Assembly: GCA_008729055.1 (NCBI GenBank)
Contig: SDUX01000004.1
Coordinates: 4,418,559 to 4,482,558, forward strand
DNA length: 64,000 bases
From: Pyropia haitanensis
Taxonomy: Eukaryota > Rhodophyta > Bangiophyceae > Bangiales > Bangiaceae
Direction of reading: 5' to 3'
This document shows positions 21,555 to 32,252 of the stretch, one piece after another. The notes under the pieces are model-generated. The model worked only from the letters and a program-made list of their open reading frames with translations, searched no databases and was not told where the DNA came from. Within the stretch, counting starts at the first letter, position 1, and the number at the start of each line of letters is the position of its first letter. The translations under genes and the position numbers were made by a program.

Positions 21555-23165
21555 CGGGCACCGAGAGGGGGGGGGGGTATGGGGTGGAGGAGGGGGGGGC
21601 GGGACGAGGACGGCGGGACCACCGCGCTCTGAGAGGGACGTGGGGGGGGGGCGGAGGGGGGGGGGCACAGCGGCCGCCGCCGACCCGCCCCCGCCATTTT
21701 TTCAGTCGGCCGGAGCGGCCAGCCCAGCCGTGGCACCCCGCCCCTCCCCCTACCCTCGTACGCCCTTCCCAGCAGCCCGTCCCGGCCGCCACCGCGCCGT
21801 GTCGCAAGCTTCCTACGGCGGTATCGGCGCCGCGTTGGCGTGGTCCCGTGCCAGCGCACTGGAGCAGAGGGGGGGGGGAGGGCGTGCGAGCCGTCACCGC
21901 GCGGGGGGTGGCCCGGTTTTGTGTGCCTCTTGCTGCACCCGCCGCCGCGCCGCGGGGCGTCCCCGCCGCGCCCGCCGCGCGTCGCGCGGCGCGGCGCGCG
22001 CTCCCCGCCGCGGCGGCGGCGGCGGTCGTGGGTGCGGCCCCCCCCACTCCAACCCGCCACCCCCACCACAGCGGGAGATTTTCCGCGGTGGGGGGGGGCG
22101 CCCCCGCCCCCCGCGGGTACGCGCGGCGGCGGGCTGCCGGTGGGCGCGTGCCCGCCGCACCCTTGGTCTGCAGACGGGGGGGGGCGGCGCACGGCAGGGG
22201 GGTCGGCCCCCCCCCCCCCAGGGGCGGCCGACCGCTCCGAAGCGCCGACGCCGCCCGCCCCCCCTCTCGGAGTGGCAGGGACTCACCGCCGCCGGCGCCG
22301 CCGGCGGGGCGTCCCCCGCCGGCCACTGCCAACGTGTCACTGTCAAGGCGGTCTGTCCTGGCAGACGGCGGCGCGGACCCGCCCCCGTCGCGACCGGATG
22401 ATGGCACTGCGCGCATACGGTACACCTATTTCCATTCCGATCGGATGCGTCATGAATTCTCCCTGCGCAGGAATGTACTGTACCCCGCGTGCATCCCTTG
22501 CGGGGGGTGGGGTGGGGTGAGGGGGGGGGGGGGGTTGTGGGAATCGCTTCCAAACCCGCGGCCGCGGCCGCCCCCGCGCGGCGGACCCCTCCAATTTCTT
22601 CGTGCGGCCACCCCGCGAGCGGGGTCCGCCCTCAAACCGCAGCACGACCGCGCGTGCCGCGGCGCGGCGGCCGCCGCGACGCGGACTTGACGGGACTGCC
22701 CACCCAGCCACACGGGGCGGCAGCCTCCACACGGCCCGTCCCGCCCGCCGCGGCGCCCCCCCACCCCCACACCCACAGCGGGGGTCCCCACCCAGCCCCC
22801 CCCCCCGGCCGCGGGGCTCTCGCGCACGCACCGCCGCGCGGGGCCACGCGCCGCGGCCGGCGGCGGCACCCACCCCCCCCCCCCCCCCCACCCCTCGCCC
22901 CCCTCGCCCCCCTCCCCGCGCCCGTCCTCCCCCGCCCCCGCCCACGACGGCGGCGGCGGCGGCGGCCTCGTCCCGCTCCGCACCCCCCCCCCCCCACCCC
23001 CCCCCCCCCCCCCCACCACCTCCTGCCACTTCCCCCCCCCCCCCCCTGCCACCACCCCGCCGTGCCACCACCCCCCCCCCTGCGACCACCACCCCCGCCG
23101 GCGACCGCCGCCACGCGCGCACGCGCCGCGGCGGCCGCCGCCGCCGCACCGGCGGCGCCGTCCGT

Positions 23166-23252
23166 CCCCCGCCCGCCCGCCCGCCCGCCCACCCACCCGC
23201 CCGCCCGCCCGCCCGCCCGCCCGCCCACCCGCCCGCCCACCCGCCCGCCCGC
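23166..23252. repeat. CCGC tetranucleotide array
   Basis: About 21 tandem CCGC units, with occasional CCAC variants, run through this stretch. It has no coding signal. Confidence 0.9.
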
Positions 23253-23674
23253 CGCGGCCAGCCGCCGGCGCTACTGCCACCGCCGCGGCCGCCGACAGCG
23301 GCGGGGCCATTGGCATTGCCACCGCCGCCGCCGCCGCCGCCTCTACGGCCACCGCCGCCGCCACCGCCGCCGCTGACGCCGCCGCCGCCGCCGCTGCCGC
23401 CGCTGCCGCCGCTGCCGCCGCCGCTGCTGCCGCCGCTGCCGCGGGCTGGTCGGCCGTGGGCGGCCGCCGCCGGGGGGGGGGGGGGTGGGGGGTGTGCGTC
23501 CGCGCCGCCGCCGCGGAGGGGTTGCGGCCGCCGCCGCGGCCGGCCACGCCGCGCCGCGCCGCGCCGCGCCGCGCCGCGCCCGCCGCACCGCGCCGCGGCG
23601 TGCCGCGCTGGGCCGCCGGCTGCCCACGCCGTGCCGCGCGTCGCCGCCGCGCCGCGCGCCGCGCCGCGCGCCGG

Positions 23675-23712
23675 TTTTTTTTTTTTGCTTTTTTTTTTTT
23701 TTTTTTTTTTTT
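23675..23712. repeat. T tract in GC-rich DNA
   Basis: Thirty-eight bases, all T except a GC pair at 23687-23688, lie right after CGCGCC repeats. It is the longest T run seen in the window. It could be a retroposed poly(A) tail read on the other strand, but no source gene was recognised next to it. Confidence 0.8.
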
Positions 23713-24217
23713 GTTGCCCGTCTGGCCACGAGCCGGCCTGCGCGCGCGGCAGCCGTGGGGGTCCGCCGCGTGTGCGGGGCGGGGGAGCGGAGGGAGCAGG
23801 TGTAGGTTGGGGGGGGGGGTGGGGGGGGGGGGGGGGGGGGGGGTGGGGGTGGTGGACGGCTGGCCCGCCGGCCGGCTGGCCAGCGGCGGCGGCGGCGGGC
23901 GTGGCGGTGCCGCGCGAGGTGAGAGGGGCAGGGTCGCCGCGCCGGCCGTGTCCTGCTGCCGCCGCAAGTCGGCTGTGCGGTGGGGGGGGGGGGGGGGGGG
24001 TGGGCGGCCGCTGAGGGGCGGGCTGTGGGGGCGGCGCCTCCCCCCCCCCCCCCCCTCCATCTCTCCCTCCTCGCGGCGCGGCGTCCCCCCCCCCCCCGCC
24101 GCCGCCCCGTCGGGCGTGCGCGTGCGCGTGTGCGCGCGCGCGCGGGCGGCGCGGCGTCCGCCGCCCCCCCGCCCCCCCCCCCCCCCTGTCCCCGCGTCCG
24201 TCTCTGTCGCGCCCACC

Positions 24218-24438
24218 ATGAGCAGCAGCTTGTGGCCCGACGCGCTGCGGCTGCCGCACCTGGGCGACGGGTCGGTCATGGGCGGGGGGGGGGGGGGGGT
24301 GGGGGGGTGGGGGGGGGGGGGGGGGGGTGGCGTACACGCCCGTGCCCTGTCGGTCGGCCGGGGTGGGGGGGGGGGGGGGGGGGGGGGACCGCCGGGTCGG
24401 CAGGCCGCCAGGGGGGGGGAGGACGGAGCGGCAGCAGC

Positions 24439-24479
<41 letters not shown>

Positions 24480-24538
24480 GCCGTCGCTGGGCAGCAGCCT
24501 GTCGGCGCTGGGGCTCGGCTCGGGCGGCGGTGGCGGCC

Positions 24539-24569
<31 letters not shown>

Positions 24570-26469
24570 TGGTGGTGGTGGTGGTGGTGGCGGCGGCGGT
24601 GGCGGCCGTGGCGGTGGTGGCGGCGGGAGTGGAGGGCTGGGCGGCGGCGAGCTGGGCGCCGCCGCCGCGGGCGATGACCCGCTGCTGGTGCCCGACGTGG
24701 ACGCGGTGTTTAAGGATAAGCTGCGCAAGTTTGAGGCGGCGGACGAGGCGTTCCAGGTGCTCGTCAAGCGGTTACAGGTGCGTGGGGGGTGCACCTCGCG
24801 GTGGGGGGTGGGTGTGGGTTGGGGGGGGGGGGGGGGGGGGGGTGCGGTCGGGTGTGCGCGTGTGTACGTGCGGGGGGGGTGGGGCGCGGCGGAGGCGGCG
24901 GCAGCGGCGATTGGGCTGCCGGCGTGCGTGGTGGTTGCGTGGTGGCTGCGCGGCGGCGGCGGGTGGGCGGCGGCGGGCTGGGCGGCGGCCACCCGCGGTT
25001 GGGGGGGTGGGGGGGACCCCCAACCCGCCCCGCCGCGCCGGCCACCGGCCTGCGGACGGGGGCGGCGCGGCAGCGGCGCGCGCGGCCGTGCCGCCGCCCG
25101 TCGCGCACGGCGGCTGCTCGGTGCCGGCCGCCACGGCGCGGGTGTGCGGCCGCGGCGGCGGCGGCGGCGGCTGGCCGCGCGGCCACGGCGGCGGCGGCGG
25201 CGGCGGGGGGGGGGGGGGGGGGGGGGGGTGCCGGCGCGCCGCCGCCGTCCTTGCCACCGCTGTTGGCGTCGCAGCTGCCGCTGCGGCCCTGTGGGAAGCC
25301 GTGCGATGGCGGGCCGCGGGGGGGGACGCGGCGGGCGCTGGTGGGGGGGGGACGCTGTCTGGGGGGGGGGGGGACGGACCCCGTAAAACCCCACCCGTCG
25401 GTGGGGGGTGTGGTGTGGCGTGGCGGTGGGCTGACCCGCGTGTGCTGGTGGTGGTGCGTTCCCCGCTTCCTCCCCTGCTCCCCCCCTGGTCCATTCGCTC
25501 TTGTCGCTTCCGCCCCTCTGCTGACTGGCGCGCATCCGCGACCCCCCCCCCTTTCCCTTCCTCTCCCCCCCCCCCCCCCCCCGCAGACCTACCGTGAGAA
25601 CATGCGGGTGGTGCTCGCGTCGGGCGTGCAGCTGGCCGAGCACCTCACCTCCTTTTTCAACCCGCCGGCGTCCCCCCAGCAGCGGGAGCTCTCCCTCCGC
25701 TTCCAAGAGGCCCACCGCTCCCTCGAGCGCACCTGGCTGACCGCCCTCGAGCCCGCCTTTATGGCGCGCGCGGTCACCCCCGCCCGCTCCCGCGCCGACG
25801 ACACCCCCGAGGTGCGGGAGGTGATCAAGCGCCGCGCCGCGTCGCTCGCCGACGTGCACCGGCGGGCGCGCAAGGTGCGGTCGCTGGCGCGCAAGGACAG
25901 CTCCCGCCTCCGCGACAATGAGCGCAAGCTCACCCAGGCGCGCCACAACTATATGCTCTTCCACGACGACGTCATGCAGCGGTTTGCCAATGTGGAGCGC
26001 AACTACGGCGCGTTTGTGGTGCCGACGCTCCGCGCGACGGTGCGGCTGTCGGCCGAGATGGCCGCCGCCGCCGCCGAGGTCCTGGGGGGGGTCGACGCCC
26101 TCGTATCGGCGCCCGTCCCGCCGCGGGTGCGGAGCCGCGACATGTCGCCGGCGCTGCCCGAGCGCCGCCGCAGCGGCCACCGCTCCCGGGGGGGGGCGGG
26201 CGTGCCCCGCTCACGGCCGTCGGGGGTGGCGGGGGGGGGGGGGGGGGGGGGAGGGGGGGGCGGCAGCGACAGCGGCGTGGGGATGGCCTCGGGGGGGGGG
26301 GGGGGTGGGGGGGGGGGTGCCGGCGGCCTCCGCAACTTTGACGAGAGCAGCGAGACCTGGGACGACGCGTACGACTTTGGCGACGACGACGGCCTGATGA
26401 GCGGCAGCGGCGTGCCGAGCGGCGGTGGCGGCGGTGGCGGCGGCGGCGGCGGCATGGGCGGGGTCGCGA

Positions 26470-26507
<38 letters not shown>

Positions 26508-26990
26508 TGGCCGTCGGCGGTGCCGCCGCTGCCCCTGTCGACGCTGTCGCCGTCGGCGTCGGTGGCGGCGGCGGCGGGCCTCGGCGAGCGGGGGCGGGAC
26601 AACCGGCGGTCGTCGTCCAACGCGTCGTCCGCGCTGGCCGCCGCCGCCGCCGCGTTTGGGTCGAGCGTGGGGTATGCAGGCGGCCGCCCGTTTGGGGGGA
26701 GTGGGGGGGGGGGGCGGGCGGGGGGGGTGGTGTCAGTGGGGGCGGCCGTGGCGGCAGCGGCGGCGGTGGCAGCGGCGGTGGCGGCGGTGGCGGCGGCGGC
26801 AATGGCGGCGGCGGTGGCGGTGGCGGCGGTGGCGGCGGTGGTGGCAGCGGCGGCTATGGCGCCGGCGGCGGCTACGCCCGCCTCCGCCGTGCGGTCTCGT
26901 CGGCGGCGGGTGACGCGGACGACTCGTCCACCGTAGACATCCTCGTACCGTCCATCGCGTCGGACGGCAGCGCGTCGACGGGATTAGGCG

Positions 26991-27021
<31 letters not shown>

Positions 27022-27755
27022 CCGGGGGGGGGGGGGGGGCTTTGGCAGCGGCGGCCTCGGCGGCGGCTTTGGCGGCGGCGCCACCGCCGCGGGCGTGTCG
27101 CCGTCGCTGCCGCCGGTGCTGCCGGTGACCCACTCGCCGGGCGGCGGCGGGGCGGGCACGGGGGGGTGGAGCTCCCCACAATCCCCGTACCGACCGCCCC
27201 TACGGGGGGGGCTGCCGGCGGGGGGGGGCGCCGGCGGCGCGCCCGGCTTGGGTCTCGGCGCCCCCGCCGGCGCTGCGAGTGGCAGCGGCGGCGGCGGCAG
27301 CGGCGGCGGCAGCGGCGGCCAAGCCGGCGGCGCCCCCCCCCCCCCCCTCCCCCCCGGACGCGGCCACCCCCCCCGACGTCCTCGCCCGCGTGTGCGCCAT
27401 GTACGAGTTTGTGTCGGCGGAAGAGAACGAGCTGTCCCTCGCCGAAGGCGACGTGGTCGAGGTCCTCGTCCGCCACCCGAGCGGCTGGTGGACGGGCAAG
27501 TGCCGGCGGCGGCTCGGGTGCTTCCCGTCCAACTACACGCGCCCGCTGAGCGATGAGGAGGAGGTCGCGTACCTCGCCGAGGCCGCCGCGCGGCGGGCGG
27601 AGCGGCGGGCCAAGCGGGCGGCCGCCGCCGCGGGTGGGGGGGGGGGGGGGGGTGGCGCGGCCGCGGCGCCACCAGACCCGGGGGGGGGCGGGGGGGGGGG
27701 GGGGGGGTCCTCCCCACCAGCGCCGAGCAGTGGCGGGGGGGATGGGGTTGGATGA
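24218..27755 (+). CDS. BAR-SH3 membrane-remodelling protein, two exons, Gly-rich linker
   Basis: Proteins of this type (Rvs167/amphiphysin/endophilin-like) bend membranes in endocytosis and bind Pro-rich partners. Exon 1 runs 24218-24777 and exon 2 starts at 25587. Exon 1 starts MSSSLWPDALRLPHLGDG, passes a poly-Gly tract with a frame change (24281-24390), and enters the BAR domain at DAVFKDKLRKFEAADEAFQVLVKRLQ (first part FKDKLRKFEAADEAF). Exon 2 continues with TYRENMRVVLASGVQLAEHL to RHNYMLFHDDVMQRF and ends the helical bundle near 26085. A Gly/Ala/Ser linker of about 400 residues follows, with further frame changes. The SH3 domain is at 27380-27545: ARVCAMYEFVSAEENELSLA, GWWTGKC, GCFPSNYT, matching ALYDF, WW and PxNY hallmarks. 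The stop is at 27753-27755. Confidence 0.88.
24778..25586 (+). other. Intron of the BAR-SH3 gene
   Basis: 809-bp GT-AG intron (donor CAG|GTGCGT; acceptor after a C-rich tract, CCGCAG|ACC), phase 0. It interrupts the BAR domain. It carries G runs at 24821-24841 and 25205-25228 and a pyrimidine tract before the acceptor. Confidence 0.85.
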
Positions 27756-29410
27756 CCCGCCGACCGGGGGCGTGGTGGGGGACGGGCGTCGTCTACCCCG
27801 CTGGCAGACGCCCGACTGCGCCCGCCGCCGCGGCCGCGTGTCGGCCGGCTGCGGCCGTGTACGAGACGGGCGTCTGGCCGCGCGCCGCGGGCGCGACCGT
27901 CGCCAGCGCTGCTGGCAGAGGGTGTCGGTCGGCGGGGGGGTGGGGGTGGCGGCGGGGGGGGGGATGTCCTTGGCTTTGCTTTTTTTGTGTCTTGTTTTTT
28001 CGGCCGTATGCGTGCGTGTGTTGGGTTTCTTTCTCTCTCTCTCTGTATGTCGTCTTGACCTTGTGTCTTTTTTACTTTTTTTTTTTTCGTGGGCGGTTGG
28101 GGCCGCGTGGTGCGCCGTGCTTCTTGCTTTGTGTTTTTTTTTTTTTTCGTGGGCAGCGCGCCCTCTGCCTCTCTCTCTCCGTGCTTGGTGCGATACGCGT
28201 TTTCTTCTCTTTCTTTTCCTTTCGTCTCGGTGCGATTGTCTGCGCGATCGTCCGTACGTACTGTACACGCACCCACCACGGCGGGTGCCGTCGCGTGGCG
28301 GGTGGTCACGGCCGCCGCCACGCGCGGCGGCGGCGGCGGCGGCGGCGGCACGACGCGCGGCCGCACCCCGCGGGGCGGCGGCTGGCAGACACAGGCATGG
28401 CGGCTGGGCAGGGGGGAGCACGGCCGGCACCGCGGCGGCAGACCGGGCGTGACCGCCGCCCCCACGCCACGGCCGCGCCGCCCGCCCGCGCCGCCCGCCC
28501 GCGCCGCCCGCCCGCCCGCCCGCACCGCACCGCCGCGCGCGCAGACGCCCCCCCCCCCCCCCGCCCCTCGCTGGCGCGCCGCGTCGGCACCCAATCCCCC
28601 CTCGCGCGGTGCCACGCGCGGCGGCGCCGCCGCCGCCGCCCGCCGCTCCCGCCGCCCGCGGCCGCGGCTGGTGTGGGCGCCCACGCGCAGCGCGAGGAGG
28701 GGAGGGGGGGGCGGGGGGGGGGGGTGCACGGCCGCCGCGCACCGCGGAGCGGGGGGGGAACCGACGCGCGCCACCCGCGCGCGCGTCGGCGCGGCGCGGT
28801 CGTTTGGGTCGGTCGCGCCGCGGGTGCGGCGCGGCGGTCACCGCGCGCCGCTGCCGACACCGCGCGCCGCGGGTGGCCAGCCGACACGCAGCGGCGGCGG
28901 GGGGGGGGGGGGGGGAGGGTGGGAGTCGCCGCGCCGGTGCTACCGCCGCGGCCGCCGGCTGGCCGCGGCGAAACGTCCGCCCACAGTCAACGCCGCGGCC
29001 ACCACCCGCCGCGGCGGCCGCCGCTGCCATCACCAGACCAGCCGTCGTTGCCGCGGCTGCCGCCACCGCCATGGGCGCAGCCGTCGCCGCCGCCGGCGCC
29101 CCCACACCCACCACCCCCACCCCACGCTCGCGGCCGCGCCAAACCACCACGCACGGGGCGGCACGGGTCCAGGAGCAGCCGCCGCCGTTGGCACCGCAGG
29201 GGGCGCCCGCCGCGGCCGGCCCGTGCCGCCGATGGTCGCGGTAGGTGGGGGCGCGGCCGTCCTCTGGGGCGCGCCGTCGCTGGCCATGCCGCGTGACAGC
29301 GCCCCGTCCCCCCCCCACCAAGCACAACCCCGTCTGCCACACACCCCGCGCCGTCCCCCCACCCAGCAAAAACGGACAGCAACAGACCCCCCCCCCCCCC
29401 CCCCCCCCCC
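27756..29410. other. Convergent spacer with a long pyrimidine tract
   Basis: Between the convergent BAR-SH3 and CDK genes. From 27966 to 28255 the plus strand is T/C-rich (CTTTGC, TCTCTCTCTC, T runs at 28076-28088 and 28133-28147), unlike the surrounding DNA, and may be transcript ends. A hydrophobic frame through it is a composition effect. The rest is GC-rich low complexity without a recognisable gene. Confidence 0.4.
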
Positions 29411-31025
29411 TCAAAACGTGCTCATCGCATCGTGGTACACGTCCTCCTCGGCCCGCTTGCGGTCGTCCCTCCCCACGCCGCCGCGGCCGCCGCCACCACG
29501 GCGCCCCCCCGCCCCGCCGCGCCCCCCCCCCGCGCCCCCCCCCCCCCACCCCCACCCACCCCCCCCCCCCCGGCTCCCCCCCCCCCCCCCCCCCACCGCC
29601 GCGCCCCGCCGCGCGCTCCTTGGCCTCCCGCGCCCGCTGCTTGGTCTGGTACTCGTGCGCGCTCGCGTACACTGGCAGGTCCGCCGCTTCCGCCGGCAGC
29701 GGCGCCGTCCAAAACCAGTCGTGGTCGAGCGCCTCGTCCGCGGTCAGCCGCGCCGCCGGGTCGAGCGCGAGGAGCTTGGCGATGAGGTCGGCGGCGCCGC
29801 CCTCGCCACACTCACGGAGGCGCTTGCGGAGGCCCGCGCCCGTCGCGGGCAGCGCCGCGTCGGCGACGAGGTGCGCCAGCTCCAGCCGCCGCCAGCCCGG
29901 CCACGCCTCCTCCGTCGGCACGCCCGTCGCGGAAAAGATGCGGGCCACCTGGTCCGCCTCGTCGGCACCGGGGAAGAGGGGCTCCCGCCGGAGGAGCTCG
30001 TACAGCAGGCAGCCGACCGACCACAGGTCCACGGCGGGGCCATAGTCGCGGGCGCCGAGGAGCAGCTCGGGCGGGCGGTACCAGAGCGTGATCACCCGGT
30101 TCGTGTAGTCCCCGCGGCCGGCCTCGCCGTACGTGCGGGCGAGCCCGAAATCCGCAATCTTGAGGTTCCCCGCATTGTCCACGAGCAGGTTGCTGCCCTT
30201 GATGTCCCGGTGCAGCAGCTCCCGCGCGTGGCAGTACCAGAGCCCTCGCAGCAGCTGCCGCGCGTAGCGCTTGACCTGCGCCTCTGTAAACCGCACCGCC
30301 GGGGACTCGAGGAGGCCCGTCAGGTCGTGGTCCATGTACTCAAACACCATGTAGATGTCGTCCTTGCCCGCCGCGCCGCCCGGCGCGCCGGCAAGCGCCT
30401 TTTTCGGCGACGTCACAATCTCCTTGAGGCACACCACGTTCTCGTGGCGGAGGGAGAGGAGCAGCTTGATCTCCCGCACCGCCGTCACGGGCAGGCCCTC
30501 CCGCTCCGCGTCCATCCGCACCCGCTTCAGCGCCACCCGGTCGCCGGTCGCGACCTCCCGCGCCATAAACACCTCCCCATAGGCGCCCTCGCCGACCTGC
30601 TCCAGCCGGTCAAACGCGGAGAGGTCCCGGGTGGGGCGGCGGCGGGGGTGGCGGGCGGCGCCGACGGCGGCACCCCCCCCCCCCCCCCCACCCCTCCCCC
30701 CGCATCGCTGCCACTGCCGCTGCCGTCGCCGCCGCCGCCGCCACCGCCCCCCCCGCCGCCGCGGCCGCCGCCCCCCCCCCCGTGGCGGCAGCGGCGGCGG
30801 CGGCGAGGGAGCCGAGCCCCCCCGCGGGCGCTGCCGGCCGCCCGCCCGCCACCCCGGCCGCCGCCGCGCCGGCCGCCGCCGGCGGCACGATGCAGCCGAG
30901 CAGCCGCAGCTGCTCCACCGTCAGCGTCGCCGTCGTGCCGGCGGCGCCAGGGTAGCGGGTGGGGGTCGCCGCCGGCGGGCGGGGGGGGGGGCGCCGCCGC
31001 TGGGCGGCGCGCGGGAAAAGTCCAT
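29411..31025 (-). CDS. CDK12/CDKC-type cyclin-dependent kinase (frame changes in C runs)
   Basis: Kinases of this class, with cyclin T/K-type partners, phosphorylate the RNA polymerase II tail during elongation. The catalytic domain is continuous from about 30640 to 29700: VGEGAYGEVFMA (glycine loop), VALKRV (lysine), PVTAVREIKLL (C-helix, in place of PITAIRE), VFEYMDHDLTGLLES, LLHRDIKGSNLLVDN, ADFGLART, and TNRVITLWYRPPELLLGA. The HDLTGLL and DIKGSNLL words are typical of plant CDKC and animal CDK12/13. A start at the ATG at 31025 (MDFSRAPP) gives a low-complexity N-terminus with TVEQLRLLGCIV. It joins the kinase through a frame change near 30664-30700. The tail after KQRAREAKERAAGR passes a G-rich run and ends KRAEEDVYHDAMSTF. 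No key residue is missing. Confidence 0.92.
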
Positions 31026-32252
31026 GGTGAGGGGGGGGGCGGGGGGGGGGGAGGAAGAGGCGGGTGGAGGGAGCGAAAGGGAGGGGCGGAAAAGGGGCGG
31101 CAGACGTGGGGAGGTGGAACGGCAGGCCAGAAAGAAAAAAAAAAAAAAAGGGTGGACGGTGCAGTGGCAATGGTGCCGACGGCAAGGGCGGACCGGACCG
31201 ACCCCGCAAGAGGGCGCCCGGCGACAGCAACGAGCGGGGCCAACGACAGCAGCGTAGGGGAGCCCGACGACAGCAACGCGGGGGGGGACCGACGACAGCA
31301 ATGAGGCGGACCCCAACAACAGCAGCGAGGCGGACCCCGACGACCACCGACGACGTTGTGGCGGCGAGAGCGGCAAGGACGACGGGGCAGGCGGCGGCGC
31401 CCGCAGCGGCCGACGCGAGCGTGTGGGGCCGGCTCGGCGAGTCGGGGGCGGCCGGGAGCGCGACGACAAGACACGCGCACACGGGAACAGCCGGTGCGCG
31501 GGACCACTCTCTTTTCGCCGCCAAGCTGGAAACAATTTGTATGACCACGTGGCGTACACGCGACGTGATTATGACTTGAGCTTTCATGAACATAGATTTT
31601 GCGTCGACACGGACTTCACGTTGCGGTGTACGATGGGATCCAGAAGAAACAGAGCCGCAGCAACGGGCGTGTTGTACCGCTGGGAGTTTTTCCGCGCATC
31701 CCGAGCCCCGCTTGCCGGGCGCGTTGACCGTCCATGACGACCGGCGGCGCGTGAGGGAGGCCAACAAGAACGGCACATGTGCCTACCTTTGCGACTGCTG
31801 CGTGCCTGCTCTCGCTCAGCGGCAATGGACGCTTTGGCCCGATGGGGACCCGAGCGCACAAGCTAGACCGGAGACGAGGCGCCTCTGCTGTTGTCTGGAT
31901 TCGCACTTGCTCCACCTGACGCGGGCGTGCCAGGCGGTAGAGCGCACTCTCCGCGGAACAACGGCCGTGCGGCCGCTGGCGCGCCGGTCGCGAAAAGAAG
32001 AGGCGGGCCTACCCAAGGCGGGCCACCCGGGACGTAGCCCGCGCAACGCATGACGGAAGGCACTCCACGGGCGCCCCTCGTAGGGAAACGCACGACGGGA
32101 GCCATCGAAAAGAGGGGCAGAGGGGCCACCCACGAGGGCCACCCACAAAGGCAGGCATGGCACTGTTGAGTACGCCACCCTCTTACCCCCTCGCCCCCCC
32201 CCCCCCCCCCCCCCCCCCGACAGGTGTGGTCACAACCCCCCCCCCCCCCCCC
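31026..32252. other. Upstream region of the CDK gene
   Basis: A G run at 31032-31051 (C-rich on the CDK strand) lies directly before its ATG. An A run lies at about 31135-31150. At 31215-31350 there are five to six imperfect copies of a GACGACAGCAACG-type word. The stretch 31530-31660 is less GC-rich. C runs at 32195-32215 and 32238-32251 precede the end of the phosphoglucomutase gene. No conserved protein was seen. Confidence 0.4.

Larger units (their letters stand above)
21555..24217. other. GC-repeat-rich spacer upstream of the BAR-SH3 gene
   Basis: No conserved gene was recognised in 2.6 kb. It contains many G and C runs, a CCGC tetranucleotide array, GCT/GCC triplet runs (23330-23440), a CGCCG pentamer block (23545-23580), a T tract and a G run at 23809-23843. 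A somewhat AT-richer stretch lies at 22405-22490. Overlapping frames on both strands read as Pro/Arg or Gly/Ala and are not supported. Confidence 0.35.

Noticed and set aside
23166..23252. CCGC array considered as CRISPR-like or telomere-like
   Set aside because: It is a simple tetranucleotide repeat without unique spacers or telomeric T/G words.
27964..28250. Hydrophobic Leu/Phe/Cys-rich open frame that looks like membrane segments
   Set aside because: It is produced by a T/C-rich tract and has no start, family match or conserved spacing.
26733..29410. Continuation of the CDK reading frame far downstream on the minus strand
   Set aside because: The kinase tail ends sensibly (DVYHDAMSTF) in another frame at 29411. 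The continuation is Arg/Pro-rich and lies antisense to the SH3 part of the BAR gene.
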